A model generated the notes under the pieces. The model searched no databases, had not been told where the DNA came from, and saw only the letters and a program-made list of their open reading frames with translations. The translations under genes were made by a program, and so were the position numbers. From NCBI RefSeq assembly GCF_014638995.1, contig NZ_BMFR01000007.1, positions 1 through 64,000 on the forward strand: DNA of 64,000 bases, in the 5' to 3' direction. This DNA is from Virgibacillus oceani (GTDB lineage: Bacteria > Bacillota > Bacilli > Bacillales > Amphibacillaceae). How positions within the stretch are numbered: position 1 is the first letter of the stretch; each line of letters opens with the position of its first letter. Shown here one piece after another: positions 9,405 through 16,991 of this stretch.

Positions 9405-9875
9405 CATATCCCGGAACGATTGCTCCACCTCGTGGTGAAAATCTATAATATTGTTTAAACGTTTTTTTAGGAGTGTCAGTTTCTCATTATCTTCGTATTC
9501 GTTCTGTTGTAATTTATTTTCAATTTCCTCTAATGAATCCAGCTGATGGTTTGTTGCATCGATCCATTTATTAATATAGGTGGGCATAAAAGATTTAAAA
9601 AGCTGCATGTTTGCCTGATATAAATCCTTCCTTACTCCTTTTTTCCACACACGTGTCACCAGATTAAATTCAACTAAACTCCGGACACTGGTACTCATCG
9701 ATGTTTTACTTTTCCCCAATGCTTCACTCATTTCGTCTAATGTATAGGCTTTTTCATTTAGGTAAAGAAAGGCAAATAACCGAGCCTCTAATGGAGTTAA
9801 ATCAAACATTTCAATCGTTTTCGCAAATTCAAGAATAATTTTGTTTGTAATAGTTTCATTCTGATGTTCGTTCAT
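9393..9875 (-). CDS. GbsR-family regulator divergent from opuA (OpuAR-like)
   Basis: 160-aa MarR/GbsR-type repressor with the same winged helix as the paralog at 4559-5110 (SKTSMSTSVRSL, WKKGVRKDLYQ) and a shorter C-terminal helical part rich in Glu and Asn. TAGGGGGA precedes the ATG at 9875. It is transcribed away from opuAA across a 358-bp gap that contains a perfect palindrome. By analogy with OpuAR of other Bacillaceae it probably represses opuA in response to glycine betaine or choline. That role is inferred from family and position only. Confidence 0.82.
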   Translation of the reverse strand: MNEHQNETITNKIILEFAKTIEMFDLTPLEARLFAFLYLNEKAYTLDEMSEALGKSKTSMSTSVRSLVEFNLVTRVWKKGVRKDLYQANMQLFKSFMPTYINKWIDATNHQLDSLEEIENKLQQNEYEDNEKLTLLKKRLNNIIDFHHEVEQSFRDMKED

Positions 9876-9994
9876 ACAATCCCCCTAAGAGCCTTGCTAT
9901 ATAAAGGTTACATTAAAAATGAAAATAATAAAAATAGATAACTGCACAGGAATATGGAGCAAATTAAAGGAAATTAAAGCATACGCCCATTAAA

Positions 9995-10020
9995 ATTCGT
10001 ACAGAATAAACTGTACGAAT
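9995..10020. promoter_or_regulatory. Palindromic operator candidate in the opuA control region
   Basis: Perfect inverted repeat of 10 bp, ATTCGTACAG and CTGTACGAAT, separated by AATAAA. It lies between the divergent GbsR-type gene and opuAA, about 30 bp upstream of the likely opuA promoter, and is a natural candidate for the binding site of the neighbouring repressor. Confidence 0.6.
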
Positions 10021-10050
10021 AATATATACAAAATTGGTGGTATTTAATGT

Positions 10051-10080
10051 TTGAATTGTACATATAAAACGTTATATAGT
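10051..10080 (+). promoter_or_regulatory. Likely opuA promoter
   Basis: TTGAAT at 10051-10056 is followed after 16 bp by TATATA at 10073-10078, or after 18 bp by TATAGT. The leader of about 150 bases contains a hairpin with arms at 10116-10125 and 10132-10141. Spacing other than 17 bp would fit an osmotically tuned promoter, but this is an eye call. Confidence 0.45.
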
Positions 10081-10233
10081 AGTAAGAGTGAAAGCGATCG
10101 GATCTGATGAGAGACTATCGAACTATAAATCTAGTTTGATATCGAAAGCATGACATTAATCTAAGAAAAAAGTAGTAAGACAAATAGCATGCTTCATTAG
10201 AAATCGAATCAAGTTATTAAAGAGGTGAAAGTT

Positions 10234-11430
10234 ATGCCCGTTATAGAGGTTAAAAATTTATCGAAGGTGTTTGGCAAAAACCCGAAGCAGGCCTTAAAAC
10301 GCTTGGATGAAGGAATGTCCAAGGATGCCATCCTCAAAGAAACAGGGAATACAGTAGGGGTAAATCGTGCGTCTTTCTCTGTCGAGGAAGGCGAAATATT
10401 TGTAATTATGGGATTGTCCGGAAGTGGTAAATCAACGCTAGTTCGGCTGATTAACCGACTCATTGAACCGACGGAAGGTCATGTATTGATTGATGGGGAA
10501 GATCTTGCCGCAATGGATAAGAAATCTTTGCGCCAGGTTCGCAGGGAAAAATTAAGTATGGTTTTTCAGAAATTTGCATTGTTTCCACAGCGAACCATAT
10601 TAGAGAATGCAGAATATGGATTGGAAATTCAAAACGTTGCCAAAGATGTCCGAAAGAAAAAGGCACAGGAAGCACTCGAAATGGTTGGACTAGGAGGCTA
10701 TTTACACCAAAAGCCGGGCCAACTATCTGGAGGAATGCAGCAGCGGGTTGGTCTAGCTCGTGCATTGGCAAATGATCCAGAAGTACTATTAATGGACGAA
10801 GCTTTTTCCGCACTAGATCCATTAATACGGAAAGAGATGCAGGATGAGTTGATCGATTTACAAGCAGGTATGAAGAAAACAATTTTATTCATTACGCATG
10901 ATCTTGATGAGGCGTTACGGATTGGCGACCGGATTGCATTAATGAAGGATGGTTCAATTGTGCAAATTGGTACACCTGAGGAAATCTTAGTTAATCCTGC
11001 CAATGATTATGTAGAAAAGTTTGTTGAGGACGTTGACCGTTCAAAAGTTCTATCTGCACAAAATATTATGAAACGTCCAGAAACCATTAATATTGAAAAA
11101 CATGGACCGCGTGTTGCATTAGAGAGAATGAGAGAAGAAGGTCTATCCAGTATTTTTGTAGTGGATAGCAAACGTAACCTAAAAGGGTATGTGACAGCGG
11201 ATGATGCATCTGAAGCAAGAAAAAAAGATATTCGCGACATCCATGAAATTTTGAAAAATGATATACCGCGAGTTGAAAAGGATACGGCAATGAATGAAAT
11301 TTTTGATGTGATTTATGATTCACCTATTCCAGTAGCCGTTATCGAAAATGACAAGCTGGTGGGCATCATTGTTCGAGGTGCTGTTATTGCGGCGCTTGCT
11401 GGGGAAGGCGAGGTGAAACTAGATGCTTAA
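10234..11430 (+). CDS. opuAA: OpuAA, glycine betaine ABC transporter ATPase
   Basis: ATG 10234 is used because AGAGGTG lies seven bases upstream; GTG 10225 overlaps that site. The protein is 398 aa. Walker A GLSGSGKST is at 60-68, the Q-loop VFQKFALFPQ follows, then LSGGMQQRVGLARA and Walker B LLMDEAFSALD. Two CBS domains fill the C-terminal third, as in OpuA/ProV importers, where they sense ionic strength. The 45 residues before the first ATPase strand are the extended N-terminus typical of this subfamily. It overlaps opuAB by 8 bp. The protein energises uptake of glycine betaine, a compatible solute. Confidence 0.95.
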   Translation: MPVIEVKNLSKVFGKNPKQALKRLDEGMSKDAILKETGNTVGVNRASFSVEEGEIFVIMGLSGSGKSTLVRLINRLIEPTEGHVLIDGEDLAAMDKKSLRQVRREKLSMVFQKFALFPQRTILENAEYGLEIQNVAKDVRKKKAQEALEMVGLGGYLHQKPGQLSGGMQQRVGLARALANDPEVLLMDEAFSALDPLIRKEMQDELIDLQAGMKKTILFITHDLDEALRIGDRIALMKDGSIVQIGTPEEILVNPANDYVEKFVEDVDRSKVLSAQNIMKRPETINIEKHGPRVALERMREEGLSSIFVVDSKRNLKGYVTADDASEARKKDIRDIHEILKNDIPRVEKDTAMNEIFDVIYDSPIPVAVIENDKLVGIIVRGAVIAALAGEGEVKLDA

Positions 11431-12277
11431 TACCGTTTTGGATTTCGTTCCAGAGATTCCAATAGCAGAAAATACAAAGAAATTCACAGATTGGCTGACA
11501 GACACATTTGCATTCTTGTTTGATCCAATTAAAGAAAACCTAGAAAGCTTTATGGAGTTTACTGCTGACAATTTAATTTTGATACCACCTGTAATTGTTA
11601 TTTTGTTAGTAGCTGTCCTCGCTTTCTTTATTTCTGGTAAAAAATTTGGATTAGCTGCCTTTTCAATTGTTGGACTTTGGCTAATATACAATCAAGGTTT
11701 TTGGGACCATTTAATGAACACATTTACATTGGTATTAATCTCAAGTTTATTGTCCGTCATCATTGGAGTTCCGGTTGGTATTTTAATGTCTAAAAGCAAA
11801 ACAGCTGAAGCAATTATTACGCCAATTTTGGACTTTATGCAGACAATGCCAGCATTTGTTTATTTGATTCCGGCCGTTGCATTTTTCGGTATCGGAATGG
11901 TTCCAGGTGTGTTCGCATCGCTAATCTTCGCAACACCGCCAACCGTACGTTTTACCAACCTAGGTATTCGTCAGGTTTCCAAGGAATTAGTTGAAGCATC
12001 TGAAGCATTTGGCAGTACAGGTTCACAAAAATTGTTTAAGGTTGAATTGCCAATGGCTAAGGCAACCATTATGGCTGGTATAAACCAAACAGTTATGCTC
12101 GCACTGTCCATGGTAGTTATTGCTTCCATGATTGGGGCGCCAGGTCTTGGTACAGAGGTTCTGTCTGCACTTCAACGTGCACAGGTAGGTACCGGATTTG
12201 TTGCGGGTGTAGGAATTGTTATACTTGCGATTATTATAGATCGATTCACACAAACAGTGAACACGAAAAATAAATAA
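11423..12277 (+). CDS. opuAB: OpuAB, glycine betaine ABC transporter permease
   Basis: 284-aa integral membrane permease with an amphipathic N-terminus and about seven to eight hydrophobic segments. The EAFGSTGSQKLFKVELPMA stretch is the conserved cytoplasmic coupling loop (EAA-type) of BPD transporters. The ATG lies within the end of opuAA (8-bp overlap), so translation is coupled. It forms the membrane channel for the two binding proteins encoded downstream. Confidence 0.95.
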   Translation: MLNTVLDFVPEIPIAENTKKFTDWLTDTFAFLFDPIKENLESFMEFTADNLILIPPVIVILLVAVLAFFISGKKFGLAAFSIVGLWLIYNQGFWDHLMNTFTLVLISSLLSVIIGVPVGILMSKSKTAEAIITPILDFMQTMPAFVYLIPAVAFFGIGMVPGVFASLIFATPPTVRFTNLGIRQVSKELVEASEAFGSTGSQKLFKVELPMAKATIMAGINQTVMLALSMVVIASMIGAPGLGTEVLSALQRAQVGTGFVAGVGIVILAIIIDRFTQTVNTKNK

Positions 12278-12355
12278 GTGTTTATGAAGCTGGTATCTTT
12301 TCACATGAAAAGTTTCCATATATAAAAAATTAGTAAAAAGGGGAGTTTTATAGTT

Positions 12356-13255
12356 ATGTTTAAATTTAACTGGAAACGTCTCGGTATTGCTGCCGGACTT
12401 TCATTATCATTAGTTGCAGCAGGCTGCAGCTCTGATGAAGGATCATCAGGTGAGGGTTCTTCTGATAGTGATTCAGAAGCATCTAAAGAAATTGAATTAT
12501 CATATGTAGAATGGGATACGGAGGTTGCATCAACAAATGTAATCGCCAAAGTTCTGGAGGACCAAGGATTTGATGTTGAAGTAACACCGCTTGATAATGC
12601 GGTAATGTGGGAATCTGTTGCAACTGGAGAAACAGATGGAATGGTTGCTGCATGGTTACCAGGTACACATGGAGATCTTTACGAACAATATAAAGATAAA
12701 GTAGTCGATTTAGGTACAAACCTTGAAGGAGCTAAAATTGGTTTAGTGGTTCCTAAATACATGGATGTAAATTCAATTGAAGATTTAGATTCACAAGCAG
12801 ATCAAACAATTACAGGTATTGAGCCTGGTGCAGGGGTTGTTAAAGCCGCCGAATCTGCAGTTGAAGAGTACAGTAACTTAGATGGTTGGACAGTACAAAC
12901 ATCTTCAAGTGGTGCAATGGCAACAGCATTAGGCGAAGCTGTTGAAAATGAAGAGCCAATTATCGTTACAGGCTGGTCTCCACACTGGAAATTCCAAAAA
13001 TATGATCTTAAATATTTAGAAGATCCAAAAGGTTCATTTGGTGAGGCAGAAGAAATTAAAACAATGGTACGTCAAGGTCTAGAAGAAGATATGCCAAAAG
13101 CTTATAAAATTTTAGATCAATTCCATTGGGAGCCTGCTGACATCGAAGCTGTAATGTTAGAAATCCAAAATGGTACAGATCCTGAAGAAGCTGCAGCTGC
13201 TTGGGTTGAAGAAAATTCAGACAAAGTATCAGAATGGACTAAAGGTGTAGAATAA
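12356..13255 (+). CDS. opuAC: OpuAC-type glycine betaine binding lipoprotein, lobe order A-B
   Basis: 299-aa lipoprotein with lipobox VAAGC (Cys24) and a Ser/Asp/Glu-rich linker. Lobe A (about 46-147) holds the AAWLPGTH box with W100; lobe B (about 148-299) holds GIEPGAGV, the TGWSPHW box (W207, W211) and DQFHWE (W258). The three Trp positions match the aromatic cage that binds the trimethylammonium group. Acidic surface and linker fit a salt-adapted organism. GGGGAG lies upstream of ATG 12356, 78 bp after opuAB. It is followed at once by a second binding protein with the lobes swapped in sequence. Confidence 0.93.
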   Translation: MFKFNWKRLGIAAGLSLSLVAAGCSSDEGSSGEGSSDSDSEASKEIELSYVEWDTEVASTNVIAKVLEDQGFDVEVTPLDNAVMWESVATGETDGMVAAWLPGTHGDLYEQYKDKVVDLGTNLEGAKIGLVVPKYMDVNSIEDLDSQADQTITGIEPGAGVVKAAESAVEEYSNLDGWTVQTSSSGAMATALGEAVENEEPIIVTGWSPHWKFQKYDLKYLEDPKGSFGEAEEIKTMVRQGLEEDMPKAYKILDQFHWEPADIEAVMLEIQNGTDPEEAAAAWVEENSDKVSEWTKGVE

Positions 13256-13324
13256 GCAATAAATTTAAATTAATGAAGCTGATACAAATGTATCAGCTTC
13301 TGTTTTAAAAAGGAGTTTTACAAC

Positions 13325-14245
13325 ATGTTAATGAACAAACCATGGAAGCGTTTCTCACTACTTTTTGGAATTATGCTTATGATCTTTGCCGCTGGATGTG
13401 GATCGGATGATACGGATCAAAAGTCTGGTGATGAAACTTCAAACTACAGTGAAGCGGTTGACTATACGATTGCAGGTATTGAACCAGGTGCGGGAATTAC
13501 GGTTACAACAGAAAAAGCAATAGAAGAATATGATAGTTTAAATGGATGGACACTTGAACAGTCTTCAACCGCTGCAATGGTCACACAATTATCAGAGGCT
13601 ATCGAGAATGAAGAACCTATTGTTGTTACAGGATGGAATCCACACTGGATGTTTGCGAAATACCCCGATCTTAAATATCTCGAAGATCCAAAAGGTGTTT
13701 ATGGTAAGACAGAAGTAATTAAGACATTGGCACGTAAAGGATTAAAGGAAGAAAAACCAAATGCATATAAAATACTTGATCAGTTCCACTGGGAAGTAGA
13801 AGATATGGAAGGAATTATGTACAAATCCCAAGAAAGTGGGAAAGATATTGCAGAAGTGGCAAAAAAATGGGTTGAAGAACATCCAGATGCTGTCGCAGAA
13901 TGGACTAAAGGTGTTGATGACGTTGATGGTGTTGAAGTTGAACTTGTATCAACTCCATGGGACTCTGAACGTGCATCATCTAGTGTTGTCGCAGAGGTAT
14001 TAAAATCAAAAGGATTTAATGTAAAGGTTACCCCGGTTGATGTTGCTGTTGTATTTAAAGCAATCGCAAATGGTGATGGTGATGCAACATTGGCTGCATG
14101 GATGCCCGTAACGCATAAAGAATTTTATGACAAATTTAAAGATCAGTTCGACGATTTAGGTGAAAATTTAAAAGGTGCTAAAATAGGATTGGCCGTACCG
14201 AAATATATGGACATTGATTCCATTGAAGATTTACAAGCAAAATAA
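13325..14245 (+). CDS. Second OpuAC-type binding lipoprotein, circularly permuted (lobe order B-A)
   Basis: 306-aa lipoprotein, lipobox FAAGC (Cys25). Its first half (about 44-200: GIEPGAGI, TGWNPHW with W104/W108, DQFHWE with W156, EWTKGVD) aligns with the second half of the upstream gene product. Its second half (about 203-306: AAWMPVTH with W259, ENLKGAKIGLAVPKYMDI, SIEDLQAK) aligns with the first half. The cage tryptophans are kept, so this is a permuted and probably functional receptor, not a fragment. As I recall, B-A is also the order in B. subtilis OpuAC. AAAGGAG precedes the ATG, 69 bp after the first receptor gene. It may give the same permease a second affinity or substrate. Confidence 0.9.
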   Translation: MLMNKPWKRFSLLFGIMLMIFAAGCGSDDTDQKSGDETSNYSEAVDYTIAGIEPGAGITVTTEKAIEEYDSLNGWTLEQSSTAAMVTQLSEAIENEEPIVVTGWNPHWMFAKYPDLKYLEDPKGVYGKTEVIKTLARKGLKEEKPNAYKILDQFHWEVEDMEGIMYKSQESGKDIAEVAKKWVEEHPDAVAEWTKGVDDVDGVEVELVSTPWDSERASSSVVAEVLKSKGFNVKVTPVDVAVVFKAIANGDGDATLAAWMPVTHKEFYDKFKDQFDDLGENLKGAKIGLAVPKYMDIDSIEDLQAK

Positions 14246-14247
14246 AA

Positions 14248-14288
14248 GTAAAAAAAGATTCCTCTATATGGAGGAATCTTTTTTTACT
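14248..14288. terminator. Bidirectional terminator opuA operon / yhaH
   Basis: Hairpin arms AAAGATTCCTC and GAGGAATCTTT with A-tract and T-tract on either side. It ends the opuA operon and overlaps the last codons of yhaH. Confidence 0.88.
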
Positions 14289-14638
14289 TTCTCTTCAAGA
14301 TCTTTCAGGCTTGATTCAATTTGCTCTAAGTATTTTTCAATATTTTTTTGATGTGGCTCTACTGAGTTTCTCCAATCTTGCACAGATGTTTTCATTTCCT
14401 GTGTCAAGTCTTTAATTAATGCTGCACCTTCTTTTGATGTTTCAGCAATTTGGTTTTTCAGGCGCATACCATCTCTTTTTAAATTTTCAAGCATATGCTT
14501 CCATTCAACACCTTGCTCTTTTGCCCGGATTCTTAATTCTTTGCCGGACGCTGGTGTACTCAATAATGTTGCAGTGGCACTAACAACTCCACCAACAACA
14601 AATCCTAATAATAATGATTTACCTTTAGTCATAATCAT
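14264..14638 (-). CDS. yhaH: YhaH, YtxH-domain protein
   Basis: 124 aa. An N-terminal glycine-rich membrane helix (about 5-28, LLLGFVVGGVVSATATLL) is followed by SxPxSGKELR, the hallmark of YtxH-like general-stress proteins, and then a long amphipathic helical tail. AAAGGAG precedes both ATG 14638 and ATG 14632; either could be used. Position next to trpP matches yhaH. No activity is known; it is probably a membrane-anchored stress-related coiled protein. Confidence 0.8.
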   Translation of the reverse strand: MIMTKGKSLLLGFVVGGVVSATATLLSTPASGKELRIRAKEQGVEWKHMLENLKRDGMRLKNQIAETSKEGAALIKDLTQEMKTSVQDWRNSVEPHQKNIEKYLEQIESSLKDLEEKVKKDSSI

Positions 14639-14782
14639 GTCACTCCTTTCACTTACTTACCTGTTATAATTATCTTTTCCTTATCAAACTTCTATGAAAC
14701 ATCATTTCGGATAATATATAACAGTGTATTTTCATTATAAGAGATTTTAGGGTTAAAGTGTACGAAAAACAGTTTTCTTAAA

Positions 14783-14814
14783 AAATCCTCTGACAATATT
14801 GTGCCAGAGGATTT
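14783..14814 (-). terminator. trpP terminator
   Basis: Hairpin arms AAATCCTCTG and CAGAGGATTT, with a T-run on the minus strand, 17 bp after the trpP stop. Confidence 0.82.
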
Positions 14815-14830
14815 ATATTAAGTGAAGTGA

Positions 14831-15352
14831 TTATGAAATTGGAAGTGGCTGTGTTCGTTTGAAAATACGCTGTACAATTGGATAGATGATTGCCATGAAT
14901 AGTGTATTTAATGCAGCAGCAGGCAATACAACTGTTAAGAATAACGCCAGAAATGCGCCATCCATTAACCCAACAATGTACAATGCTGAACCTAAAAATA
15001 TGGATCCACTAATAATTGTTCCAATTGCAGCTAATACGGGTGCACTGACTTTACCGGGTATTCTGTCCTTAACAAATAAAAACAGTCCAAAAAATAGTAA
15101 TGCAGTAATTGGCTTATCAATCATGTTGGCAATTTGTCCTCCAGGGGCTTGTGTAGTTAATGCTGAAATGATTCCTGTAGCAATTGCTAAGACAACAACA
15201 TATTTTGTTTTTGGAACTAGCATAATCCCCAAGAACATCATTGACAATAACATATCAGGTTTTACTCCGTATATTATTGGCGGGACCACAGTGTGCAGGA
15301 CAGCACCTATTCCTACTAATAAAGACAAAACCACTAAAATCCTTGTATTCAT
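14831..15352 (-). CDS. trpP: TrpP, tryptophan transporter
   Basis: 173 aa, five to six hydrophobic segments, recognised as the TrpP (YhaG) family from PPIIYGVKPDMLLSMMFLGI and TTQAPGGQIANMIDKP. It takes up tryptophan across the membrane. The leader holds a TRAP-type site over the ribosome-binding site, so translation is probably shut off when tryptophan is high. It is a single gene between yhaH and hit. In B. subtilis hpr/scoC lies nearby; here it is absent from the window. Confidence 0.92.
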   Translation of the reverse strand: MNTRILVVLSLLVGIGAVLHTVVPPIIYGVKPDMLLSMMFLGIMLVPKTKYVVVLAIATGIISALTTQAPGGQIANMIDKPITALLFFGLFLFVKDRIPGKVSAPVLAAIGTIISGSIFLGSALYIVGLMDGAFLALFLTVVLPAAALNTLFMAIIYPIVQRIFKRTQPLPIS

Positions 15353-15358
15353 TTGTAT

Positions 15359-15381
15359 CTCTCCTCGTCTCGGCTAAGCTA
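15359..15381 (-). promoter_or_regulatory. TRAP (MtrB) binding site over the trpP ribosome-binding site
   Basis: Read on the minus strand, five triplets UAG, UAG, GAG, GAG, GAG occur in a row, each separated by exactly two bases, ending six bases before the trpP ATG. The last two triplets contain the GAGGAGAG Shine-Dalgarno sequence. Evenly spaced G/UAG repeats are the recognition pattern of the tryptophan-activated TRAP ring, which blocks trpP translation in Bacillus. Fewer than nine triplets are perfect here; further weak ones may lie in the coding start. Confidence 0.82.
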
Positions 15382-15482
15382 TTTTTCTGCGCATCCCAGC
15401 TGTACACTCATTGTCAGCTGCGGAAACTTATCGCTATTATACCAAAAAACAGGATAAATAAAAAGTACTAATTTCTACCCCG

Positions 15483-15542
15483 CATTAACGGGCAGTAATA
15501 CCCCCACTTCATGGTTTGGGGGGAGGTAACTGCCCGTTAATG
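15483..15542. repeat. Long palindrome (14-bp arms) between trpP and hit
   Basis: Perfect arms CATTAACGGGCAGT and ACTGCCCGTTAATG enclose a second stem, CCCCC against GGGGG. It has no T-tract and lies upstream of trpP and downstream of hit. It could be a transcript-processing or terminator hairpin for hit, or a palindromic repeat unit. No other copy was seen in this window. Confidence 0.7.
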
Positions 15543-15619
15543 TCCAATTCTGTACAACTACCAATCAGTGGGGAAAAAAGAATCTCCAATGATTGAAGCT
15601 TCACTTTATAAACATTCTA

Positions 15620-16048
15620 TTATTTAATTCCTTCATTAATTTCTTTGGCAATTTGCTGCAAATCCTCTGTTGAATAGTTGTCTTGGTGGGTTGTCCATCC
15701 TAAGTCATAGCCATCACCTTCACCATAACGAGGGATGATATGAATATGTAGGTGAAAAACTGATTGTTCGGCAGGTGCTTCGTTATTATTTAATAAATTC
15801 ATTCCAATTGGCTGATATACTTCTTTAATGGCTTTTGCTATTTTCGGAACGCGTGCGAACAATTCTTTGGCAACATCTGATGGTGTTTCATAGATGTTTT
15901 TTGTATGTGTTTTCGGAATGACTAACGTATGTCCTTTCGTTACCTGGCTAAGGTCAAGGAATGCGTATACATGCTCATCCTCATAAACTTTTGCTGAAGG
16001 TAGTTCACCATTAATGATTTTACAAAAAATACAATCTTCATGCCCCAT
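15620..16048 (-). CDS. hit: HIT family nucleotide hydrolase
   Basis: 142-aa histidine-triad protein. The start is ATG 16048, eight bases after AAGGAG; the GTG three codons upstream abuts that site. The DCIFCKII N-terminus with two Cys and the triad HLHIHIIPR near residue 100 are typical of Hit/HinT, which hydrolyses nucleoside phosphoramidates and related AMP conjugates. It lies divergent from ecsA, as in B. subtilis, although the two are separated here by more than 900 bp of repeats. Confidence 0.93.
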   Translation of the reverse strand: MGHEDCIFCKIINGELPSAKVYEDEHVYAFLDLSQVTKGHTLVIPKTHTKNIYETPSDVAKELFARVPKIAKAIKEVYQPIGMNLLNNNEAPAEQSVFHLHIHIIPRYGEGDGYDLGWTTHQDNYSTEDLQQIAKEINEGIK

Positions 16049-16140
16049 TGAAATCACTCCTTAGCTTATTTGTTCTTATTGTATATATGTTTAAAGAGAA
16101 AAGTAAAGCTAAAAACTACATAGACTTAGGTTATAGTTTC

Positions 16141-16319
16141 TGTAGACTGCGACATAAATGCTTGTGGTGATTTTGCATCATTTTGGACGCTCGTTGGTCC
16201 TGCAGCCCGTATACACTACGCTTTCCGTGGGAGGCTGAGGCCGTGCCCTAAGGTGCGCATCCGCCCGCAGCGATCCCGGACGGCGACCCGAGAATATTAC
16301 GTTGCAGTTTACGTCAACT
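16141..16319. repeat. MITE-like repeat, family 1, inverted and truncated
   Basis: The left 95 bp matches the reverse complement of the right half of the copy at 53013-53352, including GCAGCCCGTATACAC at 16202-16216. The right-hand partner of that inner arm is missing. Instead it ends with the GACCCGAGAATATTACG block shared with bases 1-74. Outer arms GTAGACTGCGACATAA and TTACGTTGCAGTTTACG frame it. Confidence 0.8.
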
Positions 16320-16456
16320 GTACAAACACAAACAGGACTAGCCCGTTGTGGACTAGCCTGCTTTAAGAAGAACGAGGAAGACGATAACTTCTAACGTTGG
16401 GGACTTTTAGTAATTCAACGTTAAATTGCAATCCTGCTACTTAACTGTTTGATTAC

Positions 16457-16516
16457 AAAAACCTTTTTGTCAGCATCTCAGTATAAAACTGGGATGTGTC
16501 CTGGCAAAAGGGTTTT
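16457..16516 (+). other. Long imperfect hairpin, terminator-like
   Basis: AAAACCTTTTTGTCAG pairs with CTGGCAAAAGGGTTTT (one mismatch plus wobble), and an inner ATCTCAG pairs with CTGGGAT. A short T-rich run follows. No coding sequence precedes it on this strand (16320-16456 is empty), so it may end or form a non-coding RNA. The base composition is unlike the repeats. Confidence 0.5.
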
Positions 16517-16524
16517 ATCATTAG

Positions 16525-16681
16525 ATTACCGTTCACTAACACCTCATTTTGTGTTTAATACACGAAATTTATATTAGAGTATCTTTCGCTAACACCTCAT
16601 TTTGTGTTTTTTATACACGAAATTTCATTAGTTACTCGATCGCTAACACCTCATTTGTGTTTGACACGAAATTCTGTAGTG
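16525..16681. repeat. Three tandem copies of a 53-54 bp unit
   Basis: The core CTAACACCTCATTT begins at 16536, 16589 and 16643, so the period is 53-54 bp. Each core is followed by TTTGTGT, a short spacer and ACACGAAA, which can fold into a small hairpin. The third unit has a shorter loop. An ORF of 70 codons runs through it but reflects the repeat, not a gene. Confidence 0.85.
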
Positions 16682-16991
16682 GTACATCCCCGCTCTTCAA
16701 TAGTTATTGTGAACCGAAAGCCGACATTTATACATACATGATGGTAATAAAATATGAGTAATTGCATGGATAGCTACTTTATGATTCATACACTGTAAAA
16801 ACGCATTACTTTCGGAATGACAGCCAAAAAATCGATTCCATTTTCGCCATATTTAACTGCCCACAATGCCGACATTTATTTGTGAAACATTCTCAAAAAA
16901 AATGTCAGTAAAAGTCTAACGGTATGCTTTGGCTTTGTCCTAGAATAATGGTAAAATTTTAATCTAAGGAATGTTTTAGGAGGAGACCTAA
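16682..16991. other. Gene-free stretch before ecsA
   Basis: No coding sequence, repeat or strong hairpin was found here. The ecsA promoter must lie in it: TTGTCC at about 16934-16939 with TAAAAT further on is a possible but imperfect pair. Confidence 0.4.

Noticed and set aside
13325..14245. Second OpuAC as a truncated or rearranged pseudogene
   Set aside because: It has its own signal peptide, lipobox, ribosome site, both lobes complete and all cage Trp; only the order differs.
16525..16681. CRISPR array
   Set aside because: Only three units, repeats not identical, the between-core sequence is itself repeated, and no cas genes are near.
16549..16761. 70-codon ORF in the ecsA upstream region
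   Set aside because: It runs through the 53-bp tandem repeat, has no ribosome site, and its repetitive Phe/Ser/Asn protein just mirrors the DNA repeat.
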